From: Eurosta solidaginis
Taxonomy: Eukaryota > Arthropoda > Insecta > Diptera > Tephritidae
Assembly: GCF_040869045.1 (NCBI RefSeq)
Contig: NC_090320.1
Coordinates: forward strand, 237,058,978 to 237,122,977
Reading direction: 5' to 3'
DNA: 64,000 nt
Numbering within the stretch: position 1 is the first letter of the stretch; every line of letters starts with the position of its first letter. Below, piece by piece: positions 1 through 10,654 of this stretch. The notes below the pieces were generated by a model. It made no database searches. It saw only the letters and a list, made by a program, of their open reading frames with translations, and was not told the DNA's origin. A program made the translations under genes and the position numbers.

Positions 1-149
1 TGCCTGATGATGATTACGTGGCGGTTTTCGAAATGGTACCATCGCAATATGCCAGTAAATATTTCTTTCTTTCTTTTCAGTTTCTCTTAGAAAAACATAA
101 TAATTGAATATTCCATTATTATAAGCCGGTGTTAAGCTCATGAATTCAT
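1..149. other. Unassigned left edge
   Basis: No gene is seen. The stretch at about 115-145 resembles a sequence at about 4945-4965 (both contain a GTTAAGCTCAT string after a CCGG/GGCC-type motif), so it may be a short repeat fragment lying beside the non-LTR relic that follows. Confidence 0.3.
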
Positions 150-915
150 AATAATAAGGCAGCGATTAAGGAAATAATCTCACACAGTACTTCATCAAGA
201 AGTGTTCTGGAATGCAAAGAAGCATTGGAAAAACTTCGCTCAGGCCGGACCATAAATCTTTACTAGGTTCCGGTCATAAAGGGATAGAAGATAATGAAAA
301 GGCCGATGAGTTGGCAAAGGGGGGAGGAACACTCGCTGTGTCGACGATAGACGTCCCAATCTGTTTGGGAGAAATCAAAAGGAGATAGGAGTTGAATATG
401 ATCCATCAAGCAGGAAAGGCGTGGACAAAGGCGCGGGGCTGCAAAATTTCTAAGATCATGTGCAAAGCCTACGATACGATTAAACTCAAAAAGTGGCTCA
501 TATCTCTGAAGGGAGAAGACTTAAGGTTCACGATGGGCATATTGACTATACACTGCCTTCTGGCGTCACATGCTTATAAGTTTGACCTCGTCAGTAACAC
601 CAAGTGTAGGAAGTGTGGTTGCGGAAAGAAACGGTTGAGCACGTTCTGTGTTCATGTCCTGCGCTCGCCAGGTCGAGGCTCCAGCTTTTAGTGGCGGCAG
701 AGTTGCCAGATCTTGAGGCAGCAATTAAGCCGAGTCCTAGAAAACTGATATTATTTGCCAATAGGACGGAGCTATTCTATAACATATGTCCTGGCATCTG
801 ATTGGGGTTCTTCCGTTTGGTCGTCAAACAAATTCTGGTAACGCTATGGACAAATTCAGTCTATGTGAGGTCTTTATTGATGGGCCGGTTCAAATTAACC
901 TAACTGGGAAAAAAT
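150..915 (+). pseudogene. Non-LTR retrotransposon 3' fragment (RNase H and C-terminal zinc-knuckle region)
   Basis: This is a broken tail of a Jockey/R1-like polymerase. Around 270-330 it encodes an RNase H-like stretch with GHKG, then NEKADELAK, typical of the RNase H end of non-LTR polyproteins. Around 600-700 a C-x2-C-x9-H-x4-C zinc-knuckle pattern (KCRKCG, then VEHVLCSCP) follows, but it is split between two frames by a frameshift near 640. A second, independently broken copy of the same region lies at 36545-37715 and aligns along most of this length, including the 3' noncoding end. No start, endonuclease or reverse transcriptase domain is present, so the copy is 5' truncated. Family assignment at clade level is an inference. 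Confidence 0.7.
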
Positions 916-1200
916 ATATCCAAGCGCGGTCTACCCTCGGCAGTTATTTGGCATACACGCCAAGCGTATTTCTACTATGAAAAGTTTTTCAGTGAAAATG
1001 CATCTTCCTTGCATTAGCTTCCGTTTGGCATCAGCATAAAACATATGTATACATATGTAAGTCCCGTCTGCCAATTTGTAGGGAAAATCAAATGGGAGCA
1101 AGACGCAAATTTGAAGTGAAGTTCGGCCTAAATCTTCTCGTAGATAATTCGCGCCAAGCGTTAGTTATTATTTTTTTCTTTTTAATTTTTAAATTTTTTT
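905..1200 (+). repeat. tRNA-SINE family copy, truncated (3' body)
   Basis: The segment matches the body of the complete SINE at 44127-44480: the CCTCGGCAGT start, a GTATTTCTACTATGAAAAG block, a GCATAAAACAT block and a GACGCAAATT block ending in a T-rich tail. The tRNA-like head with A and B boxes is missing. Confidence 0.75.
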
Positions 1201-1396
1201 TATGCGTAATACAAATTATGAATCAGTTAAACAAATCGTTTTTAAACGGTTTTATTTAGCTTGAGTTGACAGGCCGCATGGCCGCATGCACGGCCGTTGT
1301 GAACGAATCTTGTAATTGAAATTTAAGTAACTTCCCGATAAGCTACAAGCATGAAACTTGGAATATAGTTCAGAACCCGATGACAATGCAATAATA

Positions 1397-2310
1397 AGAA
1401 AAAAATCGCCGGTAGGTGGCGCATGGATCGAGATATTCGCAAAAATCGTATTTGTGGACCGATTTGGCTCATATTTGGAACACATAATACATACAAGAAT
1501 AGAAAGCGACCTATAAAAAAATGGCCGCTAGGTGGCGCATGGATCGAGATATTCGCAAAAATCGTGTTTGTGGACCGATTTGGCTCATATTTGGGACACT
1601 TAATACATACAAGATAGAAAGCGACCTATGAAAAAAATCGCCGCTAGGTGGCCCATGGATCGAGATATTCGCAAAAATCCTATTTGTGGACCGATTTGGC
1701 TCATATTTGGAACCCTTAATACATACAAGAATAGAAATCAATCTGTGAAAGAAAATCGCCGCTAGGTGGCGCATGGATCGAGATATTCACAAAAATCGTA
1801 TTTGTGGTCCGATTTGGATCATATTTGGAACGCATAATACATGCAAGAATAGAAATCGGCCTGTGGAAAAAATCGCCGCTAGGTGGCGCATGGATCGAGA
1901 TATTCACAAAAATCGTATTTGTGGTACGATTTGTCTCATATTTGGAACACATTATGTGACCACATGCAAGAATAAAAAGCGGCTTATGAAAAAAAATCGC
2001 CGCTAGGTGGCGCAAGGATCGAGATATTCACAAAAATCGTATTTGTGGTCTGACTTGGCTCATGCTTGGAACACATAATACATACAAGAATAGAAAGTGA
2101 CCTATAAAAAAATCGCCGCTAGGTGGCGCATGGATCGAGATATTCGCAAAAATCGTATTTGCGGACCGATTTCGCTCATATTTGGGACACTTAATACATA
2201 CAAGAATAGAAATCGACCTATGAAAAAAAATCGCCGCTAGGTGGCGCATGGATCGAGATATTCGCAAAATTCGTATTTGTGGTCCGATTTGATTTGGTCG
2301 ATATTTGGAA
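1397..2310 (+). repeat. Minisatellite of eight ~117-bp units with CTCF-like core
   Basis: Units begin at about 1408, 1524, 1640, 1758, 1875, 1999, 2115 and 2233 (spacing 116-118 bp, one of 124). Each starts with a core close to GCCGCTAGGTGGCGC, followed by ATGGATCGAGATATTC. The first unit carries GCCGGTAGGTGGCGC and the third GGCCC at the end of the core; the other six match exactly. The core resembles the insect CTCF binding motif (AGGTGGCGC). Short reading frames on both strands are by-products of the repeat and are not genes. Confidence 0.9.
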
Positions 2311-2542
2311 CAAATATTGCATACAGTCCAGTAGAAGTGACATCAAAATATTTTGGAGTTGGAGGAGGGACAAGCATACGTGGCGCAGAGTCGAGTAAAG
2401 TCTTTGGAAGGATTATGTATTGAGGACTTAGGTTGTAACAAATTGTCAGGAAAGAGTCCTTGTAATAATGAGTCACTAAATGAACTAAATAGAATGAGAA
2501 ATAATAGGCAATTAAATAAAGACTAAAAACTTAAAAATAAAA

Positions 2543-2945
2543 TAATTAAAAACAATTTTTTAAGTTAAACGGTTTTATTGAAAACAATACTTACATGAAG
2601 TAATAATAATACGAAAAGCTAGAAAATAATTAGGTAGGTCCTAGGTACTAGTCATCACACTCCTTATCAATCTATGGCGTTGATCAGACAATTAAATAAA
2701 AGCGTTGAACGCGTCATATTTCTACTGGTAGTCATATGTAAAACTAACTGAACCTTAATCAGTCACATTTTTAGAAATTTCACGCGCTCAACGCTTTTAT
2801 TTAATTGTCTGATCAACGCCATAGATTGATAAGGAGTGTGATGACTAGTACCTAGGACCTAGCTTTTCGTATTATTATTACTTCATGTAAGTATTGTTTT
2901 CAATAAAACCGTTTAACTTAAAATATTGTTTTTAATTATTTTATT
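2543..2945. repeat. Long inverted repeat (foldback tail in both orientations)
   Basis: Left arm about 2543-2734, right arm about 2787-2945, separated by about 50 bp. The arms match base for base over long stretches, apart from a 15-bp extra segment in the left arm near 2623. Each arm contains the TTAAACGGTTTTATT terminus. Such a structure would extrude as a stem. Confidence 0.9.
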
Positions 2946-2954
2946 TAATCTACC

Positions 2955-3290
2955 AAAGCAACAAATTCAAGATTTTTATGTTTATTCTAACGAAATGAAA
3001 TTAGCGCGTATATTCTATTATTTTTCAAAGGAAAATTTAATTGTGCTTCATTGTTCGTTTCTGTATTTGTACAGTTGAATTGTGGCATTGAGTTCACATA
3101 GGTTAAGTGATACGTGTACAATATGACCGTATTTTTAACCCTTTCACGTATATGGGACACCGGTTTCCCAAAAATATTTCCTTGTATAGCAAGAAGGCTA
3201 TCAATATTTTACTTAATCTTATCTGAATGTATACATCCGAACCGACTTTCATTTAAAGTGTTTAAGTGTACTAACATGATTCGAGACAAA
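2955..3290 (+). repeat. Companion repeat 'R2' (copy 1)
   Basis: A ~330-bp noncoding sequence seen again at 11055-11390 and 29085-29345, with partial copies at 11546-11630, 14488-14560 and 28711-28815. Landmarks are GAAATTAGCGCGTATATTC, AACCCTTTCACG and ATACATCCGAACCGA. It repeatedly sits beside truncated SINE bodies, so the two travel as one composite module. Its class is not recognised. Confidence 0.8.
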
Positions 3291-3430
3291 AAATACCAGG
3301 GGCTTCAAATTCGATGTGCCCCTTTCAGTTTTGAAGGTAGAGGCAGAAAAGTAGAAGCAATTGGTTGCGTAGATTTTTTTCAGGAGCATGTTTTTTTGTG
3401 GACACAGCTACAATTTTACTTTTATCACTT

Positions 3431-3815
3431 CATACCGGTTTGTTAATTTTTTCCCTACACCAGAGTGGTATAGCATCCATTGCCTCATCTTGGAATATTC
3501 ACGCAAGGAAAGTTATTCATGTTTGTACATGGGACAAATATACGAAATTTCCGACAAAAATTGGCAATCGTCAAAGTGTAGAAAAAAAAAATTTTTTTAA
3601 CCAGGTTTTTTTTAAAAGTAAATGAAAAGAACCACAAATTTGGTACAAAAAAAAAAAAAATTTTACACTTTTTGACGATTGCCAATTTTTGGCGAAAATT
3701 TCGTATATTTGCCCCATGTGCAAACATCAATAACTTTCCTTGCGTGAATGTTCCAAGATGAGGCAATTGATGCTATAATACTGTGGTGTAGAGAAAAAAT
3801 TAATAAACGGGTATG
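3431..3815. repeat. Imperfect long hairpin (165-bp arms)
   Basis: The left arm (3431-3600) is matched by the reverse complement of 3647-3815 at roughly 90% by eye, with a ~45-bp spacer. Shared blocks include TTGCCTCATCTTGGAA and CACGCAAGGAAAGTTATT. It could be a MITE or foldback relic; a transcript would form a long double-stranded stem. Confidence 0.85.
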
Positions 3816-3829
3816 AAATATTTGACGGT

Positions 3830-4310
3830 TACCCGGTTTCCTATTTCTAAAACCGGGTTTCGGGTATCAAAAAAATGTTACCTAAATATGTCCCACATAG
3901 ATATATACATCCTGATAAAATTTCAACATAATCGGTTAAGAAGTGTTTAAATAAGTAAAAAAAAAAATTAAGGTTTTCCGGGTTTATATTTTTATCAATA
4001 TCTACAAAACCATATCTCGGGTATTAAAACTTTTTTACCTAAACATACTTCGTTCCATATCTATATGTTTTTAAAGTTTCAAAAGAATCGGTAGAAAGGT
4101 GTTAAAATAAATGTGTTGCAAACTTTGCAGTAAAAAATATTTGGAGGTTATTCGGTTTTATATTTTTACCGATATCTACAAAACCGGCTCTCGTGTATCA
4201 AAAAAATTTTACATAGCTAACAGCTGCATACATTTCCATATTTTGTTAAAATTTCGATATAATCGGTACAGAAGTGTTGAATTAAATGAATATTTAACAT
4301 TGCGACCTCA
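3830..4310 (+). repeat. Degenerate tandem repeat, three ~155-bp units
   Basis: Three diverged units start near 3840, 3985 and 4140. Each carries a TTTATATTTTTA-type block, ATATCTACAAAACC, a TATCAAAAAAATTTTAC-type block, then AATCGGTA and AGTGTT. The units are too diverged for a recent expansion. Confidence 0.65.
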
Positions 4311-4861
4311 ATTTATATATATTTTGCTCGATATTTTGACTATATCTTTTTGAGGCATTATGTAAGACGAGTAACGGCGATGCACGATAGTTCCAATTTA
4401 CCCCTTAATGTTCCTAACAAAAAGATATTTGCGTAATACCATCTTTCAAAAAAAAAATGTTTCTCCAAAAAAACCAAAGTTTGGCAGATTTCCCCATATG
4501 CATATTGCATTTTATTGCTTAAGCAACAACAACAATTCACAGTGCGTACAGAATTTGTTACGCTAGCATCATATTTAAGATCACCAAATCTTAATGTTGG
4601 ATGACGACATATTTTTGTTCTATTGTTCATATGCCTATTATATATTTTTTTGTGCATATTTTTGTTTACAAATGCAGTACCTTAAATTGTATACCTTTTT
4701 GATGTTTATTTTACTTTTGTTTTCTAACATATGGTTAGTCGATCAAGCATTGTCACATGTGCAAATTGTGTTTCGTTTCTATGTATACCTAGTTGCATAA
4801 ATAATGTTTAATGACCATATATCCAAAATTAGTATTCGTTTTTATATATTTGTGTTTACCA
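4311..4861. other. Intergenic, nothing recognised
   Basis: AT-rich, with no convincing coding frame. Short open frames here lack any family motif. Confidence 0.5.
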
Positions 4862-4965
4862 ACAGTCCTGAAGATGGCTTCAGATTGAAGCCGAAATATC
4901 GACAAATTAAAAACCAATGCAATTTTAAACATTGTGTTTTATTTTACCTACGGCCGTTAAGCTCA
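4862..4965 (+). repeat. Possible retroelement 3' end with small stem-loop
   Basis: CCTGAAGATGGCTTCAGATT is followed by GAAGCCGAAATATCGAC; GGCTTCA and TGAAGCC can pair. Motifs of the type 'GAAGATGG..GCCGAAATATCG' are familiar near the ends of dispersed insect retroelements (Penelope-like elements are one candidate). Only this short piece supports the call. Confidence 0.35.
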
Positions 4966-5313
4966 TAAAATCAACGCAACATAAACGAACGAATAAGGCT
5001 ATAAAAATTACCAAAAATGTTCAAACGGAAAGCACACCAAAAGAACGGAAACACCTATAAAGTGTACCAAACCATCAAACGCAAATATAACACACGGACC
5101 AACAGGTACATCAAACGATACCAGCAAGAAACACAACAAATCGTATGATAGAACATACTATTTCAACCTTATTAAAAAGAATAAAAGAAATTGAAGATTG
5201 TTTAAAGGTTAAATTTATTTTTTTGTATAGGTATGTACATACTATCTCCAGTTTTATATGATATATTTTTCTCGCAGCAAAGTTCACTTTCTCATGGAAC
5301 TTCCCTTCAGTAT
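4966..5313. other. Intergenic, nothing recognised
   Basis: AT-rich spacer downstream of the protease-homologue gene; A/C-rich at 5000-5150. No open frame of note. Confidence 0.5.
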
Positions 5314-5319
5314 TTTATT
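5314..5319 (-). promoter_or_regulatory. Poly(A) signal of the protease-homologue gene
   Basis: AATAAA on the minus strand, about 37 bp past the stop codon. Confidence 0.6.
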
Positions 5320-5355
5320 CAACAACGCTCTATATTAGTTTAAATTCAATATGTT

Positions 5356-6099
5356 TTAACCTGTCCTGAGACGTTTATGAAATAAATCTGAGGTAGAGTA
5401 ATAATTCACAGAACACTTATTAATCAATTCTGTTATGAATCTCTTAATGTGTGGGTCACCTACATTTATATAAAGTTTCGGTTCTTTTCGTTCCACCAAA
5501 TATATTCTCACCGCACAAAGTTGTCCTTTCCATACGCCCGGTGCTCCAGAGTGTCCTTCACGAAAATCTAAGCCACCTTTAGCACAATACATATTTTGTC
5601 CTTCGGGGTAATCTTTACAATCCTCTGGTTTTACTATAGTTACGTCATGTTTTACGATTATAAAATCATTTGGGTCTGATGGTTGGGAAGTCCATTCTCT
5701 AATTTCCATCTGTGTGCCCACCGAAAGTTCATTTTCGCAAAGTGCTATTGTCGTCATCAAAAAATTATTTGGAAAGGGTTCCTTCAGTTCGATCCCAGCT
5801 ATATCATTATTGCCATTTCTGCATTTTGAATTAACATTTTGATAAGATACACGCCTCACTAGGCGAGTTGGATTGCGAAAAGGTGGTGGAGTACGTGCAA
5901 CGTGCATGAAATTTTCATCCAACTCGTTCGTGCATGCCGCAGCTGTGATCATTATTTTCATAGAAACTAATGCGCCACTGCAATGATATTCTCTCATATA
6001 AAATAAAAATACCCAATAATCGTCATCTTTCGAATTTATATGGGTCAAGAGCCCGCTAATTACGATAACCAGGATCGCGATATGATTGTAGAAATTCAT
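5356..6099 (-). CDS. Secreted serine protease homologue, predicted inactive
   Basis: A single uninterrupted 247-residue frame. Residues 1-23 form a hydrophobic signal peptide, so the product should be secreted. The chymotrypsin fold is visible: the Cys pair C40/C56 brackets the S1 histidine site, the Asp motif is NNDIAG (D99), and the Ser motif is GHSGAP (S184). The catalytic histidine is replaced: the usual TAAHC reads TAAAC (Ala55). The Asp before the active serine is His183, and no R-IVGG activation site follows the signal peptide. Known family behaviour therefore points to a non-catalytic homologue used for binding or regulation. The start is fixed by the signal peptide, with a TATA box about 75 bp upstream. 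It is intronless and isolated among repeats. A recent pseudogene is possible, but the frame is intact. Specific function unknown. Confidence 0.85.
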   Translation of the reverse strand: MNFYNHIAILVIVISGLLTHINSKDDDYWVFLFYMREYHCSGALVSMKIMITAAACTNELDENFMHVARTPPPFRNPTRLVRRVSYQNVNSKCRNGNNDIAGIELKEPFPNNFLMTTIALCENELSVGTQMEIREWTSQPSDPNDFIIVKHDVTIVKPEDCKDYPEGQNMYCAKGGLDFREGHSGAPGVWKGQLCAVRIYLVERKEPKLYINVGDPHIKRFITELINKCSVNYYSTSDLFHKRLRTG

Positions 6100-6169
6100 T
6101 TTGGTTCCTGATGTTTTGCGCTACTCGTTAAGTATAAAGTAACTAAAGCAATAAAAGTTTTGTGGGCGC

Positions 6170-6179
6170 TATTTATATA
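6170..6179 (-). promoter_or_regulatory. TATA box of the protease-homologue gene
   Basis: TATATAAATA on the minus strand, with a TTAGTT initiator-like string about 30 bp downstream (near 6145) and the ATG at 6099. Spacing fits a focused insect core promoter. Confidence 0.6.
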
Positions 6180-6437
6180 CAATGGTGAAGCTTGATTTTT
6201 TTTAATTTCCAGGTGCAAGTGCACGGTTAGAAATCGGAGCCTAAATTTTTAGCAATTAAACGGTTTAAGCACTTTTTGAAACATTTCGCTACTAAATTGG
6301 AAATATCTGAATTAAAAATTTTCTTTTTTAATTTCATTCAATTTCAATTTAAAACTTGTATAAACAATAAGTTTAAGATATTAAAATTGTTTTAAAACAA
6401 AACCAAAAAGTTTCAAAAAATCAAAAAATACAAACCT
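6180..6437. other. Spacer between protease gene and RTE insertion
   Basis: Very AT-rich, with no coding frame. It holds the upstream region of the protease-homologue gene. Confidence 0.5.
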
Positions 6438-6894
6438 GTAATCACTTCTGGAGGGTAGAGCCGTGTGTAGAAGTCCACGAAAGTGGGGAAAGCTTCTGAC
6501 CGCCATTCACCTGGGAATGGCCAGAGCGATTCTTTTGCATGCGGTTCAGGCAGCTCTCTACTGCCAGTCGCTTGCGGCCAAGTATCCTCTGGGTAGCCGC
6601 TAAACGGATGTGAGAAGGCGACAACCTGGCTAGGCAACTCTGACATAATCGGTTTAAGGGCTAGCCGGGGGAGATCTCATTGGCAGCGTCTGTACACCTC
6701 TAGGTGCGGCTGCAAGCGGGCGTCTGTCTTGGAGCAAGCGGCTCGCTATATAAAAGTGCCAAGTAATATTTTCACCCCCGCTGAGCGGGTTGTGCGCTGG
6801 GCTTGGGACCCGCCACGTAAAACCATACTCCAATGAAATATAACAGGAAGCCTCGGATAAATACACTTTCTATTGATGACGATCATGGCAAACT

Positions 6895-7800
6895 TTGAAG
6901 GACAATGAATTGAGGGCATGCACCTGGAACGTCCGCTCACTGAATGGGATTGGTGCAGATGCCCGACTGGTTGATGTCCTCTTCAAAGCAAAATCTGACA
7001 TCACCGCCACCCAAGAAATGCGTTTGACGAAGCAAGGAAGAAAGAAGATCAAAAATTGTGACATCTATTGGAGTGGCCATACGAATAAGCGCAGTTTCGG
7101 CGTCGGATTCGTGGTGGGAGAGAGACTTTGTCGCCAAGTTCTGGCGTTCACACCTGTGGACGAACGTCTCGCCGCGGAGAAAGACGATTAGGTGAAAGAC
7201 ACTTTTTATGAACAATTAGAACGTAGATACGAGCGCTGCCCCCGTCACGATATAAAAGTCGTGCTTGGTGACTTTAACGCCAGGCTGGGCAAAGAAGGTG
7301 TTTTTGGCCCTACAGTCGGAAAGTACAGCCTACACAATGAAACTTCTCCTAACGGACTGAGGCTGACTGACTTTGCCGGTGCTCCAAACATGGTCATATC
7401 CAGCACGAGGTTCATGCATAAAAAGATACACCAAGATGCATGGCTGTCTCCTGATCGAAATACTCGCAATCAGATCGATCACGTTGTGATAGACGGACGG
7501 CATGCCTCCAGTGTTTTAGATGTGCGCACGATCCGAGGACCTAACATCGACTCGGACCATTATCTCGTTGCAGCCAAAATACGCACCCGCCTCAACGCGG
7601 CTAAAACCAAGGAACAAAAAACACAAGGGAAGCTAGACGTCGGAAACCTTCAATCACAACAGACTGCCAATGATTTCCCAACTCGACTCTCACACCTGCT
7701 CTCTGAGAGCACAACTCATCCTGAAGGAATACAGGAGCATTGGGAGCATATTTCCAAAGCACTTCGTACTGCCGCCGAGGAAAAAATTGGTTACCGGTGA
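6895..7800 (+). pseudogene. RTE-like endonuclease domain (broken)
   Basis: An AP-type endonuclease that would nick target DNA. Visible motifs: TWNVRSLN near the start, TQEMRL, GDFNARLG at about 7267, and QIDHVVIDG then IDSDHYLV at the end of the domain, carrying the conserved Asn, Asp and His. An in-frame stop lies at 7189-7191 and another at 7798-7800. Just before the first stop the copy lacks roughly 65 bp of endonuclease sequence that both relic copies retain, so the domain could not fold normally even without the stops. Confidence 0.85.
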
Positions 7801-9647
7801 CCACGAAAAAACAACTGGTACGATGAAGAATGCCGCGTTTCAACTGAAAGAAAAGACGCTGCCTACAGGGCTACGTTAAAAGCGAACGCGACAAGAGGAG
7901 TGTGTGAACGCTATCGTGAGTTGAAAAAGAAAGCGAGACGCCTTTTCAGGAAGAAAAAAGCAGAAGCAGAAAGGCGTGAGTGCGAGGAGCTTGAGCTGCT
8001 AGCCACCAGGAATAACGCCCGAAAATTTTACCAAAAAATACGGCGACAAACGGAAGGTTTTAAGACCGGGGCAAACTCCTGTAGGAACGAAAACGGCGAC
8101 CTTGTAACTGATGTGCTTAGATTATGGAGGGAACACTTCTCTGTCCTCCTAAATGGAGGCAGCAATCCACCGCGCAGAGATGAAGAACCCGATCCCGCTA
8201 TCGATGATGATGGAATATATGTCCCCCCGCCCGATTATGACGAAGTTAGAATAGCAATAACCAGATTGAAAAACAAGAAGGCCATGGGCGCTGATGGATT
8301 GCCTGCGGAGCTATTCAAGTACGGAGGCGAGGAGTTGGTAAGGCGCATGCAGCAGGTTCTTAGCAAAATATGGGCGGAGGAGAGAGACGGTTGGAATCTA
8401 AGTGTTCTTTGCCCAGTCCACAAGAAGGGGGATACTGCAAAATGCACCAACTATCGTGGAATCAGCTTTCTCAATATCGCATATAAGGTCCTTTCAAGTG
8501 TATTGTGCGAAAGATTGAAGCCCACCGTGAACCGGCTGATTGGACCTTATCAGTGCGGCTTCAGACCTGGTAAATCTACCATCGACCAGATTTTCACAAT
8601 GCGCCAAATCTTGGAAAAAAGCCGTGAAGAAAGAATCGGCACACATCACCTCTTCGTCGACTTTAAAGCCGCCTTCGACAGCACGAAAAGGAGCTGCCTA
8701 TATGCTGCTATGTCTGAATTTGGTTCCCCGCAAAAGTTATACGGCTGTGAAAAATGACGTTGAGCAACGCCATCAGCTCAGTCAGAATTGGGAAGGACCT
8801 CTCCGAGCCGTTCGAACCTAAACGAGGATTCAGACAGGGTGACCCCCTATCGTGCGATTTCTTTAATTTGAGGCTGGAGAAAATTATACTAGCGGCAGAA
8901 CTTAACCGCACTGGAACAATATTCTATAAAAGCGTGCAATTACTGGCATATGCTGATGACACTGATATCATCGGCCTAAACACCCACGCTGTTAGCTCTG
9001 CTTACTCCAAACTGGAAAAAGAAGCGGTAAAAATGGGTTTGATGGTGAATGAGGACAAAACGAAGACCTGATGTCATCCAGCAAAGAGTCAGCGCATACG
9101 CGCCTTGGCAACCACGCTACTGTTGGCAGCCATATTTTCGAAATAGTAAAAGACTTCGTTTATTTGGGAACCAGCATCAACACTAGCAACAACATCAGCA
9201 CTGAAATCCAGCGAAGAATCAATCTTGCCAATAAATGCTACTTTGGATGGTAGGCAATTGAAAAGTAAAGTCCTCTCTCGGCGAACGAAAATCATACTCT
9301 ACAAGTCACTTATCGCACCCGTCCTGCTATATGGGGCAGAAGCATGGACCATGACAACAGCAGATGAAGCGGCTTTGGGAGTGTTCGAGAGAAAAGCTCT
9401 TCGAAAGATTTATGGACCTCTACGCGTTGGCGATGGCGAGTACCGAAGAAGATTTAATGATGAGCTATACGCAGACATCAACATAGTCCAGCGAATTAAA
9501 ACGCAGCGGCTGCGCTGGCTAGGCCATGTTATGCGATTGAACGATGGTGCTCCGGCCAAGAAAGTGTTTCTATCGGAACCCGCCTATGGAAGCAGAGGTA
9601 GAGGGCGGCCCCCCTCCGTTGGAAGGGCCAGGTGGAAAACGTTTTAA
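7801..9647 (+). pseudogene. RTE-like reverse transcriptase domain (broken)
   Basis: It continues the polyprotein. A basic linker (KKKARRLFRKKKAE) leads into fingers and palm: GADGLPAELFKYG, CPVHKKGD, NYRGIS, CGFRPGKSTIDQ, LFVDFKAAFD (catalytic Asp) and AYADDTD (catalytic pair, about 8946-8970). Thumb and C-terminal parts run to 9647 (KTQRLRWLGHVMR). Lesions are a frameshift near 8755, a stop at 9069-9071 and a frameshift near 9240. The domain is complete in length, so inactivation is by point mutations and small indels. Confidence 0.85.
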
Positions 9648-9707
9648 ACTCCTTTGGTGTGTTTAGACGGTTAAGCGCCAATTAAGTAAGTAAGTAATCA
9701 CTTCTGG

Positions 9708-10650
9708 GTTTAAAACAAAAGTAAAAGGTTTAAAAATCTAAAAATAGAAACTGGAATAGAAACGTCTGGTTTTAAAACTTATCCTAAGAGTTTAAATTTG
9801 GTGCTGAAAATACAAAAATAACAAATTTATCGAATCTTTTTCAAAAAATTTTGTTATACATATAAGGTGTTATGAAATGATTTCTTACACACTAGGTAGA
9901 GCAACGCTGTAGGAAAAATCTCTAGTTCAAAACTGGTGCGTTTCTAGTATATTCGGAACCTCTACTAGTTCGCCCTCTATATCTTTTAAATGTTTTCAAT
10001 TGACGAATTTAATATGGCGATGTCCTAGTTTGTTTGAATTGCATTAACTTTTCGATAGTTCCGAACTATATACATATTTCCACTTAGGAACTAGTTGGTT
10101 TATTGGAACTATTTTGGTAGTTCCAAACTAGTGTTAAAATGTCAGCTTACTTGTTTTCTTGGTACTATTTCGTTGGTTCCGAACCGAAGAGAAATACTAA
10201 ATGCTGCTTCTAGTACGATATTAGAGCATTTATCGATACCTCCAAGCCAGTGGGAAAGTTTGGGAAAAGAAACCATACTCATAGTCGAAGTTAATTAAAG
10301 CTGGTAGCAGTTCTTTGTAGATAACATATTTCTAAAATTAAATATGAAAAATAAATAAATAAAATAAAAAATAAAGAGCTGTCGATTTTATAACTGGGTA
10401 AAATCTGTTAGCACCGAACTTGTACTTATTTGGCAATTTAGGTCTAGTTCCGAATCAGAAAAGTGGGTCACTAGTTACTGACTGACTTCTCCAGTTATTG
10501 AAACCCAGTTGGATGTACTCACTTTCAGGAAGACCTTTATAATCTATATTTAAACAAAATTTGGTTTGATCATATGTCCAAAATGTTTCACATATAGGCT
10601 CAAACTTTTTACCGTGTGCCTGCCAAAATATCAACCCACTTATTGATAAA
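9708..10650. other. Intergenic with recurring GTTCCGAAC-like motifs
   Basis: No gene is seen. Between about 9930 and 10460 the near-palindrome TAGTTCCGAACTA and its variants recur at least six times (near 9950, 10055, 10085, 10120, 10170, 10442), suggesting a very diverged simple repeat. Confidence 0.45.
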
Positions 10651-10654
10651 AAGT

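Larger units (their letters stand above)
1242..2945 (+). mobile_element. Foldback-type DNA element with internal minisatellite, copy 1
   Basis: The copy opens with TTAAACGGTTTTATT at 1242 and ends with its reverse complement at 2902-2916. In order it has a ~150-bp head, eight tandem units, a ~250-bp unique module (2310-2540), and a tail module present twice in opposite orientation around a short spacer. Two other copies in the window (30350-31555 minus, 35213-35725) share head, tandem unit and tail but differ in unit number and tail orientation, the pattern expected of foldback elements. No transposase is encoded, so it would be non-autonomous. The superfamily is not recognised; a Helentron-like origin is possible but unsupported. 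Confidence 0.7.
6438..9707 (+). mobile_element. RTE-like non-LTR retrotransposon, full length, copy 1
   Basis: The element (6452-9693, about 3.24 kb) is flanked by a perfect 14-bp target duplication, GTAATCACTTCTGG, at 6438-6451 and 9694-9707. It ends in the short microsatellite AAGTAAGTAAGTAA, as RTE elements often do, and its length suits RTE. A ~440-bp 5' leader precedes one broken reading frame with AP-endonuclease and reverse transcriptase. Two older relics of the family are at 32640-34765 (plus) and 37716-39065 (minus). The clade call rests on domain order, size, tail and the endonuclease sequence; a related clade is possible. Confidence 0.85.

Noticed and set aside
1397..2310. Regularly spaced direct repeats resembling a CRISPR-like array
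   Set aside because: Units are ~117 bp, homologous throughout their length, in an animal genome and inside a transposon; there are no unique spacers.
1252..2476. Several 60-100-codon frames on both strands of the minisatellite
   Set aside because: They are translations of the same tandem repeat in different frames, ending within units, with no protein-family signal.
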